The position numbers were made by a program, and so were the translations under genes. A DNA stretch of 60,107 nt from assembly GCF_004210305.1 (NCBI RefSeq), contig NZ_SCFB01000004.1, forward strand, positions 313,554-373,660. The letters run 5' to 3'. Shown here one piece after another: positions 1 through 8,585 of the stretch (the first letter of the stretch is position 1; the number at the start of each line of letters is the position of its first letter). The DNA is from Candidatus Finniella inopinata. Lineage in GTDB: Bacteria; Pseudomonadota; Alphaproteobacteria; Paracaedibacterales; CAIULA01. The notes beneath the pieces were generated by a model. The model ran no database searches and was not told where the DNA came from. It saw only the letters and a program-made list of their open reading frames with translations.

Positions 1-111
1 CCGATACATTATGACTTTTATGGATATATTGGTTCTCAGACATCTTTAAATAAATTTAGAGCAGTATATTTAATGTATTATTCTATTAAGAACCGCGGTT
101 ATTGGTTGTAA
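1..111 (+). CDS. C-terminal end of an unknown protein (partial)
   Basis: An open frame runs from the first base to a TAA at 109-111 and gives about 36 residues rich in Tyr, Phe and Gly, ending in RGYWL. The start lies outside the window. I recognise no family. The stretch from 112 to 336 after it shows no gene, so this may be the last gene of a leftward neighbourhood. A chance open frame cannot be excluded at this length. Confidence 0.35.
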   Translation, partial: PIHYDFYGYIGSQTSLNKFRAVYLMYYSIKNRGYWL

Positions 112-336
112 GAGAGACAGCAATCTAGCGCGGCCGATTAAACACACTAAGAGAGAGTTATTGAATGCTGTTTTTATGCTAAGAACAGGGTGTCCGTGGT
201 GTCATTTGCCCTATCTTTCCAAGCTAGAGTCGGTCTATAATCAATTTAGGAAATAGGGACTAGATAGGGCTTTTGAGGTTATCCATTTTAATTTTAAAGG
301 GTGATGATGCATGTCTTGAGAAGACGGACTGGCGCT

Positions 337-1082
337 TCAAAAAATCACCAGTCCCTTAGGCTGGAACTGATAAGACAATCCCGCCTTAATAACATGAGCG
401 GAATATTGAAGCGTTGCCAGCGTGTCTTTGGGCATAGTATTCTCCATCAAACAAGGAGTTTTAACCTTGGCTCCTAAATTATAATTATATTCAAGACGGA
501 TGACCATGCTTCCAAAAGCGCGTTCATATCCAATCCCGGGCACAAAAACAATTTGCCTTTTCGAGGCCGAGACGGTTTTGCAAGCTCCACTTCCAGGGAT
601 GATAAATCCTCTGACATTGACCTCTTGCCAGGCATGGTAGGCTTCAACCTTATCACGACTCATCCCAAGGCTACATTTCAGATACAAAAGATTATCATTC
701 GCAGTGACAGCACCAATACGAGGGGCGACACCCAAGACAAGACCGCGTTGGTATTGAGTTGTCAGTTTTGTTGGATATTGATAGGAAACAGCTCCTGTTT
801 TAATGGTTTCGATATCATATGTTGCTTTCTGACGAGACGTGTCCTGTTCAAGATTAACCTCTAAACCGAGGTAAAACCCAGAAAAGTTGTGGCCATATCC
901 GGCATGAAGGCCATAAACCAACGAATCATAGGCGGTTTTCTTATTGAGGGAAGAATCTTTGACGTTCACCGTCCAATCGATGGAGGGGAAACTGGTCTGG
1001 ACATGATGTTGGATGCCTCCTAAATTCCCACCTAAATAAAAGCCGTTAAACAACCCTGAATCAGCATGGGTTCCCTCTAGGG
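337..1082 (-). pseudogene. Outer-membrane beta-barrel protein, main part, cut off from its signal peptide by an IS
   Basis: This is the bulk (about 240 residues) of an OmpA/Opa-like eight-strand porin-type surface protein. After a signal-peptidase-like site (GTHADS) it starts FNGFYLGGNLGG, the typical first barrel strand, and it ends GLSYQFQPKGLVIF. Alternating aromatic strands such as NFSGFYLGLEVNLEQD and FGSMVIRLEYNYNLGA fit a small barrel. The signal peptide lies at 3934-3981, on the far side of an IS21-family element. Removing the element and one copy of the 8-bp duplication restores a frame reading VATLEGTHADSG. The IS end supplies an ATG giving a new 257-residue reading frame, but without export signal, so the product should not reach the outer membrane. 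It belongs to the same family as the intact gene at 33012-33707. Confidence 0.85.
1075..1082. repeat. 8-bp target duplication, left copy (CTCTAGGG)
   Basis: CTCTAGGG sits directly before the TGCG end of the IS and again directly after its CGCA end at 3934-3941. The size is in the range known for IS21-family insertions, and deleting one copy with the IS restores the reading frame of the interrupted gene. Confidence 0.9.
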
Positions 1083-1250
1083 TGCGTATTCCGGCGAATT
1101 CGAACGGCAATTCTGGTTTTATCCGAATGGCCGTTCCGGTTTAATTCGAACGGCAATTCTGGTTTTATCCGAATGGCCGTTCCGGTTTAATTCGAACGGT
1201 GAATCCGGTTTTATCCGAACGCGGATTCTGGTTTAATTCGAATACGAATC
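1083..1250. repeat. Terminal repeat array of IS copy 1, istB side
   Basis: A 46-bp unit combining CGAACGGCAATTCTGG and TCCGAATGGCCGTTCCGG occurs twice in a row, followed by diverged half-units. The second IS copy has this unit only once at the same end. These are probably transposase (IstA) binding sites, by analogy with the repeated ends of other IS21 elements. Confidence 0.8.
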
Positions 1251-1278
1251 AAAGAGAAGCGAACTCTCCGATTTTATC

Positions 1279-2100
1279 TCATTTTTTCACCCCTTCATTG
1301 TTTGTGATTTCCGTTGTGTCATGCAAAGGACCCTCGATGTTTTTTTGTTTGGTGTTTTCCTGATCCTTTTCTTTACTCCTCACTTTTCTCATAGATTCCC
1401 CTTTAATTTCAAGCCTATAAGAATTATGAACCAACCTATCGAGGATAGCATCCGCTAACGTCTCATTTCCTATGGTTTCGTGCCAGAGTTTGACAGGAAT
1501 CTGACTGGTGACAATCGTAGAGCGTTTATCATGTCGGTCATCCAAAACCTCCAATAAGTCACGGCGTTGCTCATCTGTCAGAATAGACAATCCAAAATCA
1601 TCTAAAATTAAAACCTCCGTTTTAGCAAGTTCACTCATTCTTTTTCCATAACTCCCATCCCCCTTTCCAAGCTGCAATTCGCTAAGCAAGCGACTGAGGC
1701 GGCAGTAATGAACTTTATAACCTTGAAGGCAAGCCTTGTGGGCCAGAGCACAAGCCAAGAATGTTTTCCCCGTGCCACACGGCCCAACAATCAAAATATT
1801 ATGATGAGAAGCAACCCATTGGCATTGAGAAAGTGTGGCCAACAAAGATTTGTCTAGGTTACGCTGACATGAATGGTCAATATCTTCAAGGCAGGCCGTC
1901 TGCTGTAGTTTGGCACTGCGCAAGCGTGCCTGTAATTGCCTGTTTTCCCGGGCGATGACTTCTGTATCAACCAACAAGCCAAGACGTTCTTCAAAGCTCA
2001 GCTGCGTTATGGTTGGTTGCTCCAGCTGTTCTTTAAAGGCTTTTGCCATAGAATGAAGACGAAGTTTTTGAAGGTTGTAAACAATTGGATTCAGTAACAT
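1279..2100 (-). CDS. istB: IS21-family transposition helper ATPase IstB
   Basis: This 273-residue AAA+ ATPase assists the IstA transposase in target choice. It is DnaC-like in fold. Visible motifs are an N-terminal helical region with the typical LRLHSMAKAF and FEERLGLLVDTE words, Walker A GPCGTGKT at residues 106-113, and Walker B LILDDFG at 164-170. It starts 22 bp after the istA stop, with AAAAGGAGACCC in front as ribosome binding site. Compared with the second copy it differs at five residues (108, 115, 136, 144, 150), all around the P-loop. The length is normal, so the protein is probably functional. Confidence 0.95.
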   Translation of the reverse strand: MLLNPIVYNLQKLRLHSMAKAFKEQLEQPTITQLSFEERLGLLVDTEVIARENRQLQARLRSAKLQQTACLEDIDHSCQRNLDKSLLATLSQCQWVASHHNILIVGPCGTGKTFLACALAHKACLQGYKVHYCRLSRLLSELQLGKGDGSYGKRMSELAKTEVLILDDFGLSILTDEQRRDLLEVLDDRHDKRSTIVTSQIPVKLWHETIGNETLADAILDRLVHNSYRLEIKGESMRKVRSKEKDQENTKQKNIEGPLHDTTEITNNEGVKK

Positions 2101-2121
2101 GAAAGGGTCTCCTTTTTTAGA

Positions 2122-3672
2122 TTATTTAAAGTATTTTTGGCCACGAATATATTCGTGAGAATCAGAGAGGCTATTGACTTCTGAGGACGAGGATAAAGAC
2201 TGTTGATCCATCTTGTTCTTCAAAATAGATTCAACATTTTTGTAACTGTGGCCTCCTATCTCTAAAGCCCTTTTACAAGCCAGCTCTAAACGGTCTTCAC
2301 CGTAACTCTTGCCGAGCCTTAAAATCCCAAGACACGTGCGAAACCCCTGTTGAGGATGGGCGCGTGAAGCCATGATGACTTCTATCAATTTTGCCGTTGC
2401 TTCCCCCGTTTTCTTGGCCCAAGAAACAATTCGTTCGGGTGTCCATTCCACCTGTGCTTGATGAGCTTTTGGCATGTGCAGAGTATTTGTCGTATATCCG
2501 TTGGCACCATAACTTCTGACATGGGTCGCGACACATTTATTCTGACAAAAAATTTCAACAATCGTCGGTCCATAGCGAACATAGAGAGATTCCTTTGCCA
2601 AGGCATAGGGAACACTGTAAAAATGCTTGTCTAACTCAATATGGTAGTTGAAGCCGGCTTTAACTTTTTTCCACTCGGCGTACTCATACCGAGTTGTTGG
2701 AAGGGATTTTAATGCCTGTTTCTCAAGGTCTTGAAAGTGGCTTAAACGGGATCCTGGCAGTTTTTGGAAAGGACGTCGGTTTAAGACATCCAAAAGTGGC
2801 TGAATAGCTTGGTTTAACTCGCTCAAGCTAAAAAAGGTACGGTTACGAAGCTTGGCCAGAATTTGTCTCTCGACTTGTTGGACTGCATTCTCAACTTTAG
2901 CTTTATCCTTCGGACTTCTTGACCTTGTTGGAATAATTGCGACGCCGTAATAAGAGGCCATATCTTGATAGGTTGGGTTGATATCAGGTTCGTAAAGATG
3001 CGCCTTATGGACCCCACTCTTTAAATTGTCTGGCACAACAATCTCTGGACAGCCACCATAATATTCAAACGCATTCACGTGAGACTTGATCCAGTCTGCA
3101 AGCGTTTGGGTCCATGTGGCCTCCACGTAGGTAAAACTGGACGCACCAAGCGCAGCTACAAAAATCTGTGCTTCACCGACTTCCCCTGTCGACGTATCCG
3201 TTACAACGGACATCGTTTGACCGGCATAATCCACAAAAAGTCTCTCTCCTGCTTTGTGGGTCTGGTGCATCCAGACATCAAGTGTTGAATTACGCCATCC
3301 TCGGTAAACGTCGCAGAACTGGCTGTAGCTAATCCCTTGGGGGTACTTTTCTTTATACTCACTCCATAATAATTGTAACGTAACATGCTTGCACTTGAGT
3401 TCTTTATGAATATAAATGCAATCAATCTCTCCCCGTTGTTCTTTATTGATTTTTTGAGCAGGCGGATACAGCTTGATCTCCAACTCTTCGTCGCCTAGAT
3501 TGTCGGGCACAGGCCAGCTTAAGTTAACTGCTTTTGCCCTCTTGACGCCTTCAACCGCCGTACTCGCGCTAATGCCAATGCTCTTGGCTATCTCCTGGTA
3601 ACTACATCCACAGCTGTACCGTAAACGTAAGATTTCTCTGATCTTTCTCATTGATATGTGACTCCGTGACAT
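2122..3672 (-). CDS. istA: IS21-family transposase IstA
   Basis: This is a 516-residue DDE transposase. The N-terminus has a helix-turn-helix (about residues 8-45, with SYQEIAKSIGISASTAVEG). The catalytic core shows D148 in FVDYAGQ, D215 in VVPDNLKSG and E261 in KDKAKVENAVQ, the usual DDE spacing. A Mu-transposase-like C-terminal beta-barrel region follows around YHIELDKHFYSVPYAL. The protein is identical to the one in the second IS copy. A palindrome TAAAACGCGTTTTA lies upstream in both copies and may be an operator or binding site. The gene is complete. Confidence 0.97.
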   Translation of the reverse strand: MSRSHISMRKIREILRLRYSCGCSYQEIAKSIGISASTAVEGVKRAKAVNLSWPVPDNLGDEELEIKLYPPAQKINKEQRGEIDCIYIHKELKCKHVTLQLLWSEYKEKYPQGISYSQFCDVYRGWRNSTLDVWMHQTHKAGERLFVDYAGQTMSVVTDTSTGEVGEAQIFVAALGASSFTYVEATWTQTLADWIKSHVNAFEYYGGCPEIVVPDNLKSGVHKAHLYEPDINPTYQDMASYYGVAIIPTRSRSPKDKAKVENAVQQVERQILAKLRNRTFFSLSELNQAIQPLLDVLNRRPFQKLPGSRLSHFQDLEKQALKSLPTTRYEYAEWKKVKAGFNYHIELDKHFYSVPYALAKESLYVRYGPTIVEIFCQNKCVATHVRSYGANGYTTNTLHMPKAHQAQVEWTPERIVSWAKKTGEATAKLIEVIMASRAHPQQGFRTCLGILRLGKSYGEDRLELACKRALEIGGHSYKNVESILKNKMDQQSLSSSSEVNSLSDSHEYIRGQKYFK

Positions 3673-3718
3673 GGGCTGTTCCTTTCATGTTTTGTTGAAC
3701 AAAAAAAGGATACAGCGT

Positions 3719-3735
3719 TCATAAAACGCGTTTTA
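3719..3735. promoter_or_regulatory. Palindrome upstream of istA (copy 1)
   Basis: TAAAACGCGTTTTA is a perfect 14-bp palindrome about 50 bp upstream of istA. It is conserved in the second IS copy near 52176-52189. It could be an operator for istA or part of the promoter. The role is inferred from position only. Confidence 0.45.
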
Positions 3736-3933
3736 TAACCAAAGGTCTCCTTGATACAGGAGGTCAAAGGCCATCGCTTCGTCTTGGAATCGTTATTCGA
3801 TTTAAACCAGAATCACTGTTCGATTTGAGCCGGAATTGCCGTTCGGATTAGACCAGAATCACCATTCGAATTGAGCCGGAATTGCCGTTCGGTTTAGACC
3901 GGAATCACTATTCGATTTTCGCCGGAATACGCA

Positions 3934-3981
3934 CTCTAGGGTGGCAACCGTTAAGAAAAGAGGGAGAAGAATTTTTTTCAT
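3934..3981 (-). pseudogene. Signal-peptide fragment of the split outer-membrane protein
   Basis: An ATG at 3981 starts MKKILLPLFLTVATLE, a signal peptide with a Lys-rich start and hydrophobic core, which then runs into the IS end. With the part at 337-1082 it forms one gene. The upstream neighbour is the phage-type lipoprotein gene at 4059-4241, so the barrel gene lies at the edge of the prophage and may be a phage-carried gene or the first host gene. Confidence 0.85.
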
Positions 3982-4058
3982 GGGATATATCCTTATTGTT
4001 AAAGTTTTTTTGATGTATGATAAGATGGTCAGAGTTGAAGTAGAGGCTTTAATAGCTT

Positions 4059-4241
4059 TTACTTCTTGTGGTTCTTCTCCTGGACGTATTCTTCTATTTG
4101 ATCGATGATCCCCTCGGTTACGCCTTCGGCGATTTCTGCAACAACAGGACCAGAGCATCCTGATAGGAAATGACAGACTGCGAGATGAAGAAATACACAC
4201 AAGATCATTTTGGAGATTGGGGTTGGTTTAAAAATACGCAT
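4059..4241 (-). CDS. Small lipoprotein at the end of the prophage late region
   Basis: This is a 60-residue protein with a hydrophobic segment followed by a lipobox (FLSGC), so it is predicted to be lipidated and processed. The mature part is only about 30 residues (GPVVAEIAEGVTEGIIDQIE and a charged tail). It follows the last presumed ejection protein by 9 bp in the same direction. Small lipoproteins at the end of phage late operons can be Rz1-type spanins, but the mature part is not Pro-rich as in classic Rz1 and no Rz partner is visible. A lipoprotein that alters host susceptibility is another option. Function unknown. Confidence 0.65.
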   Translation of the reverse strand: MRIFKPTPISKMILCVFLHLAVCHFLSGCSGPVVAEIAEGVTEGIIDQIEEYVQEKNHKK

Positions 4242-4250
4242 ACGCTTGAC

Positions 4251-6185
4251 TCACTCTTCTTTGTTATGGGTTGATGTTTCTTGACGTTTCTGAATCTCTC
4301 CCAGTTCTTGGCTTAGAATGTTAGAGGACTTACCTGTTGTCTCTTTTATAATGGCTTCTAGTTTTTGAGCGGTCGATTGGGTGGGGTTTTTGGCATACCG
4401 ATGAGCCAGGGTGATAAATCGTTTGCTGGTGAGAAGCTTGGTGCCAGCCTGGGTTGCTGCTAAAAGACTGGCTGTATAGGCTGGTGCTGCATAGAGACCG
4501 CCTGCAATGCTTGCCAGGGCCCCAACCCATCCCGATCCCGAAGGGTTTTGATTATTGCGCTTGATACTCTCCATGGCCTTGGCGACGTCGACGTAATCAC
4601 CAAGCTTTTGGTAATTCTCAGGGCCGAGGTTGTTTTTGAGGAATTTCTGATTGTCCTTCTTTTGAAGGGCTTTAATGAGGGGATTGTACTGAGGTTCTTC
4701 GGTGATCAAGCTCGATAGCTTTTCACCCAATAACCCTTCTAAATTCTCCCTTTTGGCGTAGGCACCGTATTCCAAGTCAGCTTTTTTAAGGGCTTGTAAG
4801 AAGGCAGGATTTTGCTTGCCATAGTCTTCTAACATGGTTTTGGTGGTGGCTTGAAGATTGTGAAGATAAGACAAGCTATCGCTATCCGCTCGATCAAACA
4901 GATTCTTGTCTTTCATCATCTTGTTAAATTCTATTTTTTGCCGTACCGCCTCTTGAACAGTAATCGGTTTAACGGCAGGGGCCCCTTCCTGGAGTTGCTT
5001 TTCCAGGGACTTCTTGACGGTCTCTGAAGCCGTTGCCAGATACTCTGGCAGAGCTTCTTGTGTTTTGCCCTCCAAGTTCTGCTTGATTTCCCTAAAAACG
5101 CCTAAAAGCTTTTTGGTGGGTTCAGACTTCGCAACCGATTGCAGCTTGGTTTCCAGTTTCTTGATCTCTTGAAGCCAAGGGGTCGGATCAATGGTATCGG
5201 TAGCAGGGAGAAGGTTTTCTAGAGGGGCGTAAATTCTTTTTGCCACCTGCGACAAATCTTCGGTTAACGGAGGCGAGACTTTATCTAACAACTCCTCAAA
5301 GGACCGCTGATACTGTTCTCCTGTCTTAGATAGGGTTTCTCGAATCTTGTCACCAAAGTACGGAATGCGACTGATCAGATTATGGGCAGCGGCTGGAGCG
5401 ACGGCATCGGTCGCCGCCACACCGGGTAAATCAACGCCAATTCTTTTGGCGGCATCTAAAGCTTTGGTCTTCAGCTGGCTCTTGCCAAATCCCGCCAAAG
5501 TTAACGCTAATGCTTTTGGATTAACGGCCCCTAAAGCCGTTACAGCCGTCGTCCCACCAATACCAGCTGCCATCTTGCCCAGTGTGCTTTCCACGCCGGC
5601 TTCGTCTGCTGCCGTGATACCTGCTGCTCCCCCCGCGGCTAACGCTTCATGCTTTAAAGCCTTCATAGGTAGACTGGCTACTTTTGCACCAGTCTTGGCA
5701 ATCCCTAATCCAGGAATCGGTACCGAAAATTCACCAGCCAAATGGACAAACTTCTCAAAGGCATCTTGCGGGTTTAGGTTGCTTCCGAACAGCTGATTGA
5801 CCTTTTGACCCAGAAAGTCGGCGATGACAGGATCAGAAGGAACAGACGAGGTTTGTTTCTCAACCCCCACCTCGGTCTTTGAAGGAAATCCTTCAGGCGT
5901 GTTTCGTTGCTCAGCTATGGCAGCTATATCAGCCAGTCCTCCCACACCTTGAGAAAAGCCATGAGCAGCCACGCCGGCAATACGCTTGGTCTTTTCCCAA
6001 AAAGAAGAATCTTGACCGTGATTTTGTTGTTGTTCTTGGGGTGGTACCCCATCATTGTTTATTGGTGGCTCCGATAATTCTCCTACTTCCGCACTTTGGA
6101 ACTGTCCCCAATAATTGGAAGTATTGTCTTGGTTTTGCGATTCACCGACTTTTGCGAAGCGATCCCAGTAATTAGAAACCATCAT
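4251..6185 (-). CDS. Large presumed internal virion/DNA-ejection protein
   Basis: This 644-residue protein has no recognised domain. The N-terminus holds two related words, SNYWDRFAKVGES and SNYWGQFQSAEVGE. A long Ala/Gly-rich hydrophobic stretch (about 160-230, AAGGAAGITAADEAG) and another near 555-590 (ASIAGGLYAAPAYTASLLAA) could insert in membranes. Between them lies a helical, charged region. This layout, large size and last place in the structural operon resemble the ejection proteins of podoviruses (P22 gp7/gp16/gp20, T7 gp14-16), so that role is inferred. Its start overlaps the stop of the upstream gene (ATGA), which suggests translational coupling. Confidence 0.6.
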   Translation of the reverse strand: MMVSNYWDRFAKVGESQNQDNTSNYWGQFQSAEVGELSEPPINNDGVPPQEQQQNHGQDSSFWEKTKRIAGVAAHGFSQGVGGLADIAAIAEQRNTPEGFPSKTEVGVEKQTSSVPSDPVIADFLGQKVNQLFGSNLNPQDAFEKFVHLAGEFSVPIPGLGIAKTGAKVASLPMKALKHEALAAGGAAGITAADEAGVESTLGKMAAGIGGTTAVTALGAVNPKALALTLAGFGKSQLKTKALDAAKRIGVDLPGVAATDAVAPAAAHNLISRIPYFGDKIRETLSKTGEQYQRSFEELLDKVSPPLTEDLSQVAKRIYAPLENLLPATDTIDPTPWLQEIKKLETKLQSVAKSEPTKKLLGVFREIKQNLEGKTQEALPEYLATASETVKKSLEKQLQEGAPAVKPITVQEAVRQKIEFNKMMKDKNLFDRADSDSLSYLHNLQATTKTMLEDYGKQNPAFLQALKKADLEYGAYAKRENLEGLLGEKLSSLITEEPQYNPLIKALQKKDNQKFLKNNLGPENYQKLGDYVDVAKAMESIKRNNQNPSGSGWVGALASIAGGLYAAPAYTASLLAATQAGTKLLTSKRFITLAHRYAKNPTQSTAQKLEAIIKETTGKSSNILSQELGEIQKRQETSTHNKEE

Positions 6186-7549
6186 TGCACCACCGTTCCA
6201 CCATGAGAGATGGCGTCATCAATCTCAGATTCCGGCACTAAAACAATAGCACCATTAGGCGCTTTGACTTTAAACGTCCTTTGTTGTTCCTGAATACCGG
6301 ATTGCCCCCCTGCTTGTGGTGTTCCTCCCTGAGGCATGAGTCCCGCTGACCTGGATTCCAAACCCTGACTGTAATCAGGAATCTTGCTGATCAAGGCTTC
6401 ATTCTTGGCCATTTTGCGTTCAATCTTCTTCTCAAACCGGTCCAACATCATGGCTAAGGCTTTAGGGGTTTTAGAGGATTCAGGAATCCGACTGGTTAAA
6501 AACTCAAATTCTTTTTGATTAGTATTGCCAAACGAGATGTTCCCCTTGGCAAACTCATAGAGTTGGGCTGCAGCTGTGTCATACAGTTGCGTCGCGGTCA
6601 TGCCTTCGGTATTAAAGGCCTTGCCAGTCAGGCGTTGCAGATAGGCGCTTAAGTCTGAACCGGCGATCACTTTGCCTGAGGAGAGAAGGTCTCTGGCTTC
6701 CTTGGTGGCATATAAGACATCTTCCAAGGTGGCGTTTTCTTGTTCGGCTTTCTTAATAGAATCGACAAGCTTTTTAGCGCCTTCTTTACCAAGGCCCACC
6801 TCAAACTGTTTTTGAGGGTTCCAGCGCCCTTCTGTGTTTTGTTGGGCAATGGCAATGCGTTGATTCTCTTGGGAGAACTTTTGGCTTTCAAAGTCAACGG
6901 CCTTTTGATACAGATCAGCATTGACCCCACCCACTCTTTTGCTAAAGTCTTGCACAAACAGGGCATTGCCGTTTGATGGGCTTTTAACGGTGATCTTTAA
7001 CGGGTTTACCTGATCAATAGACGACAGTTCATAATCAGAACCCGTGATCTCGTTCAGTCTGCCTAAGATATGCTCGGCATACTTTTCTTTGGCTAAGGGT
7101 GCCATGGTCATCATATTCTGGGAGTAATCTTTTAAGAGAGGTTCCAACTCTTCTTCTGCCTGCATCTTGAGCTCATGCTGTTTGTTCTTCTCAGCCATGG
7201 CCATGCCATTGGCTTCTAGCCACTCAAAGACACGTCCAACCTTTTCGGCTTGTTCCTTCTTTTCTTGAGACACTTTGCCTTTAAGACCCGCAGCGGCACC
7301 CGCTAGCATGCCGGATAGCAACGCTCGCCATCCTCGTGCGGGACGATTCCCTGTCACCTCTTTTCCTGCTTTACCCAAGAGGTCAGCCATATCGTTTCTG
7401 GGATCAGGGGCATTGGCTTGGATATCATGGCCTTGCTTGGCCATGGCCCCAAGGAGTCCTAAATTCTGAACACCCGCTCTGCTTGCAGTTTGTCCGGCTT
7501 TTTGTTGAAATCTATTTTGTTTCATCATCTCAATGTGTGGATTGGACAT
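6182..7549 (-). CDS. Helical virion protein, presumed ejection protein
   Basis: This is a 455-residue protein, largely alpha-helical with a Gln/Lys/Glu-rich coiled-coil-like middle (EKKEQAEKVGRVFEWLEA and following). A small Gly/Ala segment (LLSGMLAGAAAGLKGK) lies near residues 80-95. The C-terminus has a compact word, FKVKAPNGAIVLVPE, seen at the ends of phage proteins that bind virion parts. It is preceded by a strong AAGGAGAT site and followed by the 644-residue protein with a 4-bp overlap. The place between the tail genes and the end of the late operon suggests an internal virion protein. No catalytic motif is visible. Confidence 0.6.
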   Translation of the reverse strand: MSNPHIEMMKQNRFQQKAGQTASRAGVQNLGLLGAMAKQGHDIQANAPDPRNDMADLLGKAGKEVTGNRPARGWRALLSGMLAGAAAGLKGKVSQEKKEQAEKVGRVFEWLEANGMAMAEKNKQHELKMQAEEELEPLLKDYSQNMMTMAPLAKEKYAEHILGRLNEITGSDYELSSIDQVNPLKITVKSPSNGNALFVQDFSKRVGGVNADLYQKAVDFESQKFSQENQRIAIAQQNTEGRWNPQKQFEVGLGKEGAKKLVDSIKKAEQENATLEDVLYATKEARDLLSSGKVIAGSDLSAYLQRLTGKAFNTEGMTATQLYDTAAAQLYEFAKGNISFGNTNQKEFEFLTSRIPESSKTPKALAMMLDRFEKKIERKMAKNEALISKIPDYSQGLESRSAGLMPQGGTPQAGGQSGIQEQQRTFKVKAPNGAIVLVPESEIDDAISHGGTVVQ

Positions 7550-7552
7550 TTT

Positions 7553-8584
7553 TTATCTCCTTCTTCCCGTGGCAGTGCTAGAAAATTGAGACCCCATCAT
7601 CGCCCCCATGGGACCGCCAAAATACGCTCCGATACCCATACCCCCAAGATGCAACATCGTATCGCCAAAGCTGGGAGGGGTGGCTTGATACTGGGCCATT
7701 TGGTTTTGATACTGGGCGTTAATCTGATTGATTTGAGCCTGATGACGGTTGAGACTGTCCATATTGCTTTGCTGAAAGATCGTATTGGCTAAATCAGGAG
7801 CCCGGCTCGCCATGGCTCTGTTGGCATCTTCGCCCCGAATCCCAGCACCAACATTAAAGAGGCCCATCTGGTTCTGCAGGGCTTGTTGACGGGCTGTATC
7901 CAGCTGGTTCCTTTGATCTAACCTTAACTGATGTTCCATCTGGGCTCGTTGCAACTGACCCATGCGTCCTTGTTCTCGAAGACCATACGCTGCTTGTCGG
8001 TTGGCTAAGTCAGCCCCTTTGAGCTGTTGTCCATATAGATCCCCTCGTACTTGGCTTTCTTCCAACGCTTGGGCCTTGTTTTTGCCCAAGGTGTTGCGCA
8101 TTTCAATGGCGGCGGTGCTATCGCCATACCCTCGACGGTTGAGATATTCTTGGCCTTCATTTTGTTGCCTGGTGAATTCTTCTTCCAAAACCCTTTTGTT
8201 CATGTCTTTAAAGTTTTGGACATACCCATTAAAGTCAGGAACCCGAGCTAATTCTTCCATATCTTGCCTACGCTCGGTATTCAGATCATTCATCACCTGA
8301 ACAAACGGGGCAAAGTCCACCAGAGCTGAGGGATCATACTCATTGAGGCGTTGTATCTCTGTAATCGCCTGCGTCATTAAGTCACCGGCCTGGTCATACA
8401 AGGCTTGTTCCTCCGGGGTTCTGGGTAACCGTTCAATCACCCGTTTTTTCTTGCCATCAGCACCCACCACCGTAATCGCTTGGGTCCCTGTCACATGGTC
8501 AATCACATCCATCAATTCTTCAGGCGGCGGTACCGGCGGATAATACGGAGCAGGAGGAGCAGAATCATTACCACCAAAACACAT
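7553..8584 (-). CDS. Pro- and Gln-rich virion protein, presumed ejection protein
   Basis: This is a 343-residue protein. The N-terminus is Pro-rich (SAPPAPYYPPVPPPEE) after MCFGG. The middle is a long Gln/Arg-rich helical region (about 170-305), and the C-terminus is Gly/Met-rich and hydrophobic (LHLGGMGIGAYFGGPMGAMM). T7-like and P22-like small internal proteins share such a layout, with a hydrophobic tail that may enter the host membrane. AAAGGAGG lies just before the ATG. It is the first of three adjacent genes with virion-interior features. The role is inferred from layout and order only. Confidence 0.6.
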   Translation of the reverse strand: MCFGGNDSAPPAPYYPPVPPPEELMDVIDHVTGTQAITVVGADGKKKRVIERLPRTPEEQALYDQAGDLMTQAITEIQRLNEYDPSALVDFAPFVQVMNDLNTERRQDMEELARVPDFNGYVQNFKDMNKRVLEEEFTRQQNEGQEYLNRRGYGDSTAAIEMRNTLGKNKAQALEESQVRGDLYGQQLKGADLANRQAAYGLREQGRMGQLQRAQMEHQLRLDQRNQLDTARQQALQNQMGLFNVGAGIRGEDANRAMASRAPDLANTIFQQSNMDSLNRHQAQINQINAQYQNQMAQYQATPPSFGDTMLHLGGMGIGAYFGGPMGAMMGSQFSSTATGRRR

Positions 8585-8585
8585 A

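Larger units (their letters stand above)
1083..3933 (-). mobile_element. IS21-family insertion sequence, copy 1 (2851 bp)
   Basis: The element is bounded by a 16-bp terminal inverted repeat (TGCGTATTCCGGCGAA) and an 8-bp target duplication. It carries istA and istB in that order on the minus strand. Both ends hold arrays of about 22-bp half-units built around CGAACGGCAATTCYGG and TCCGAATGG-like words, as expected for the multiple transposase-binding repeats of the IS21 family. It is nearly identical to the copy at 51932-54782 but has one more 46-bp repeat unit at the istB end and one fewer at the istA end. It is inserted in the signal-peptide codons of an outer-membrane protein gene. Confidence 0.95.
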
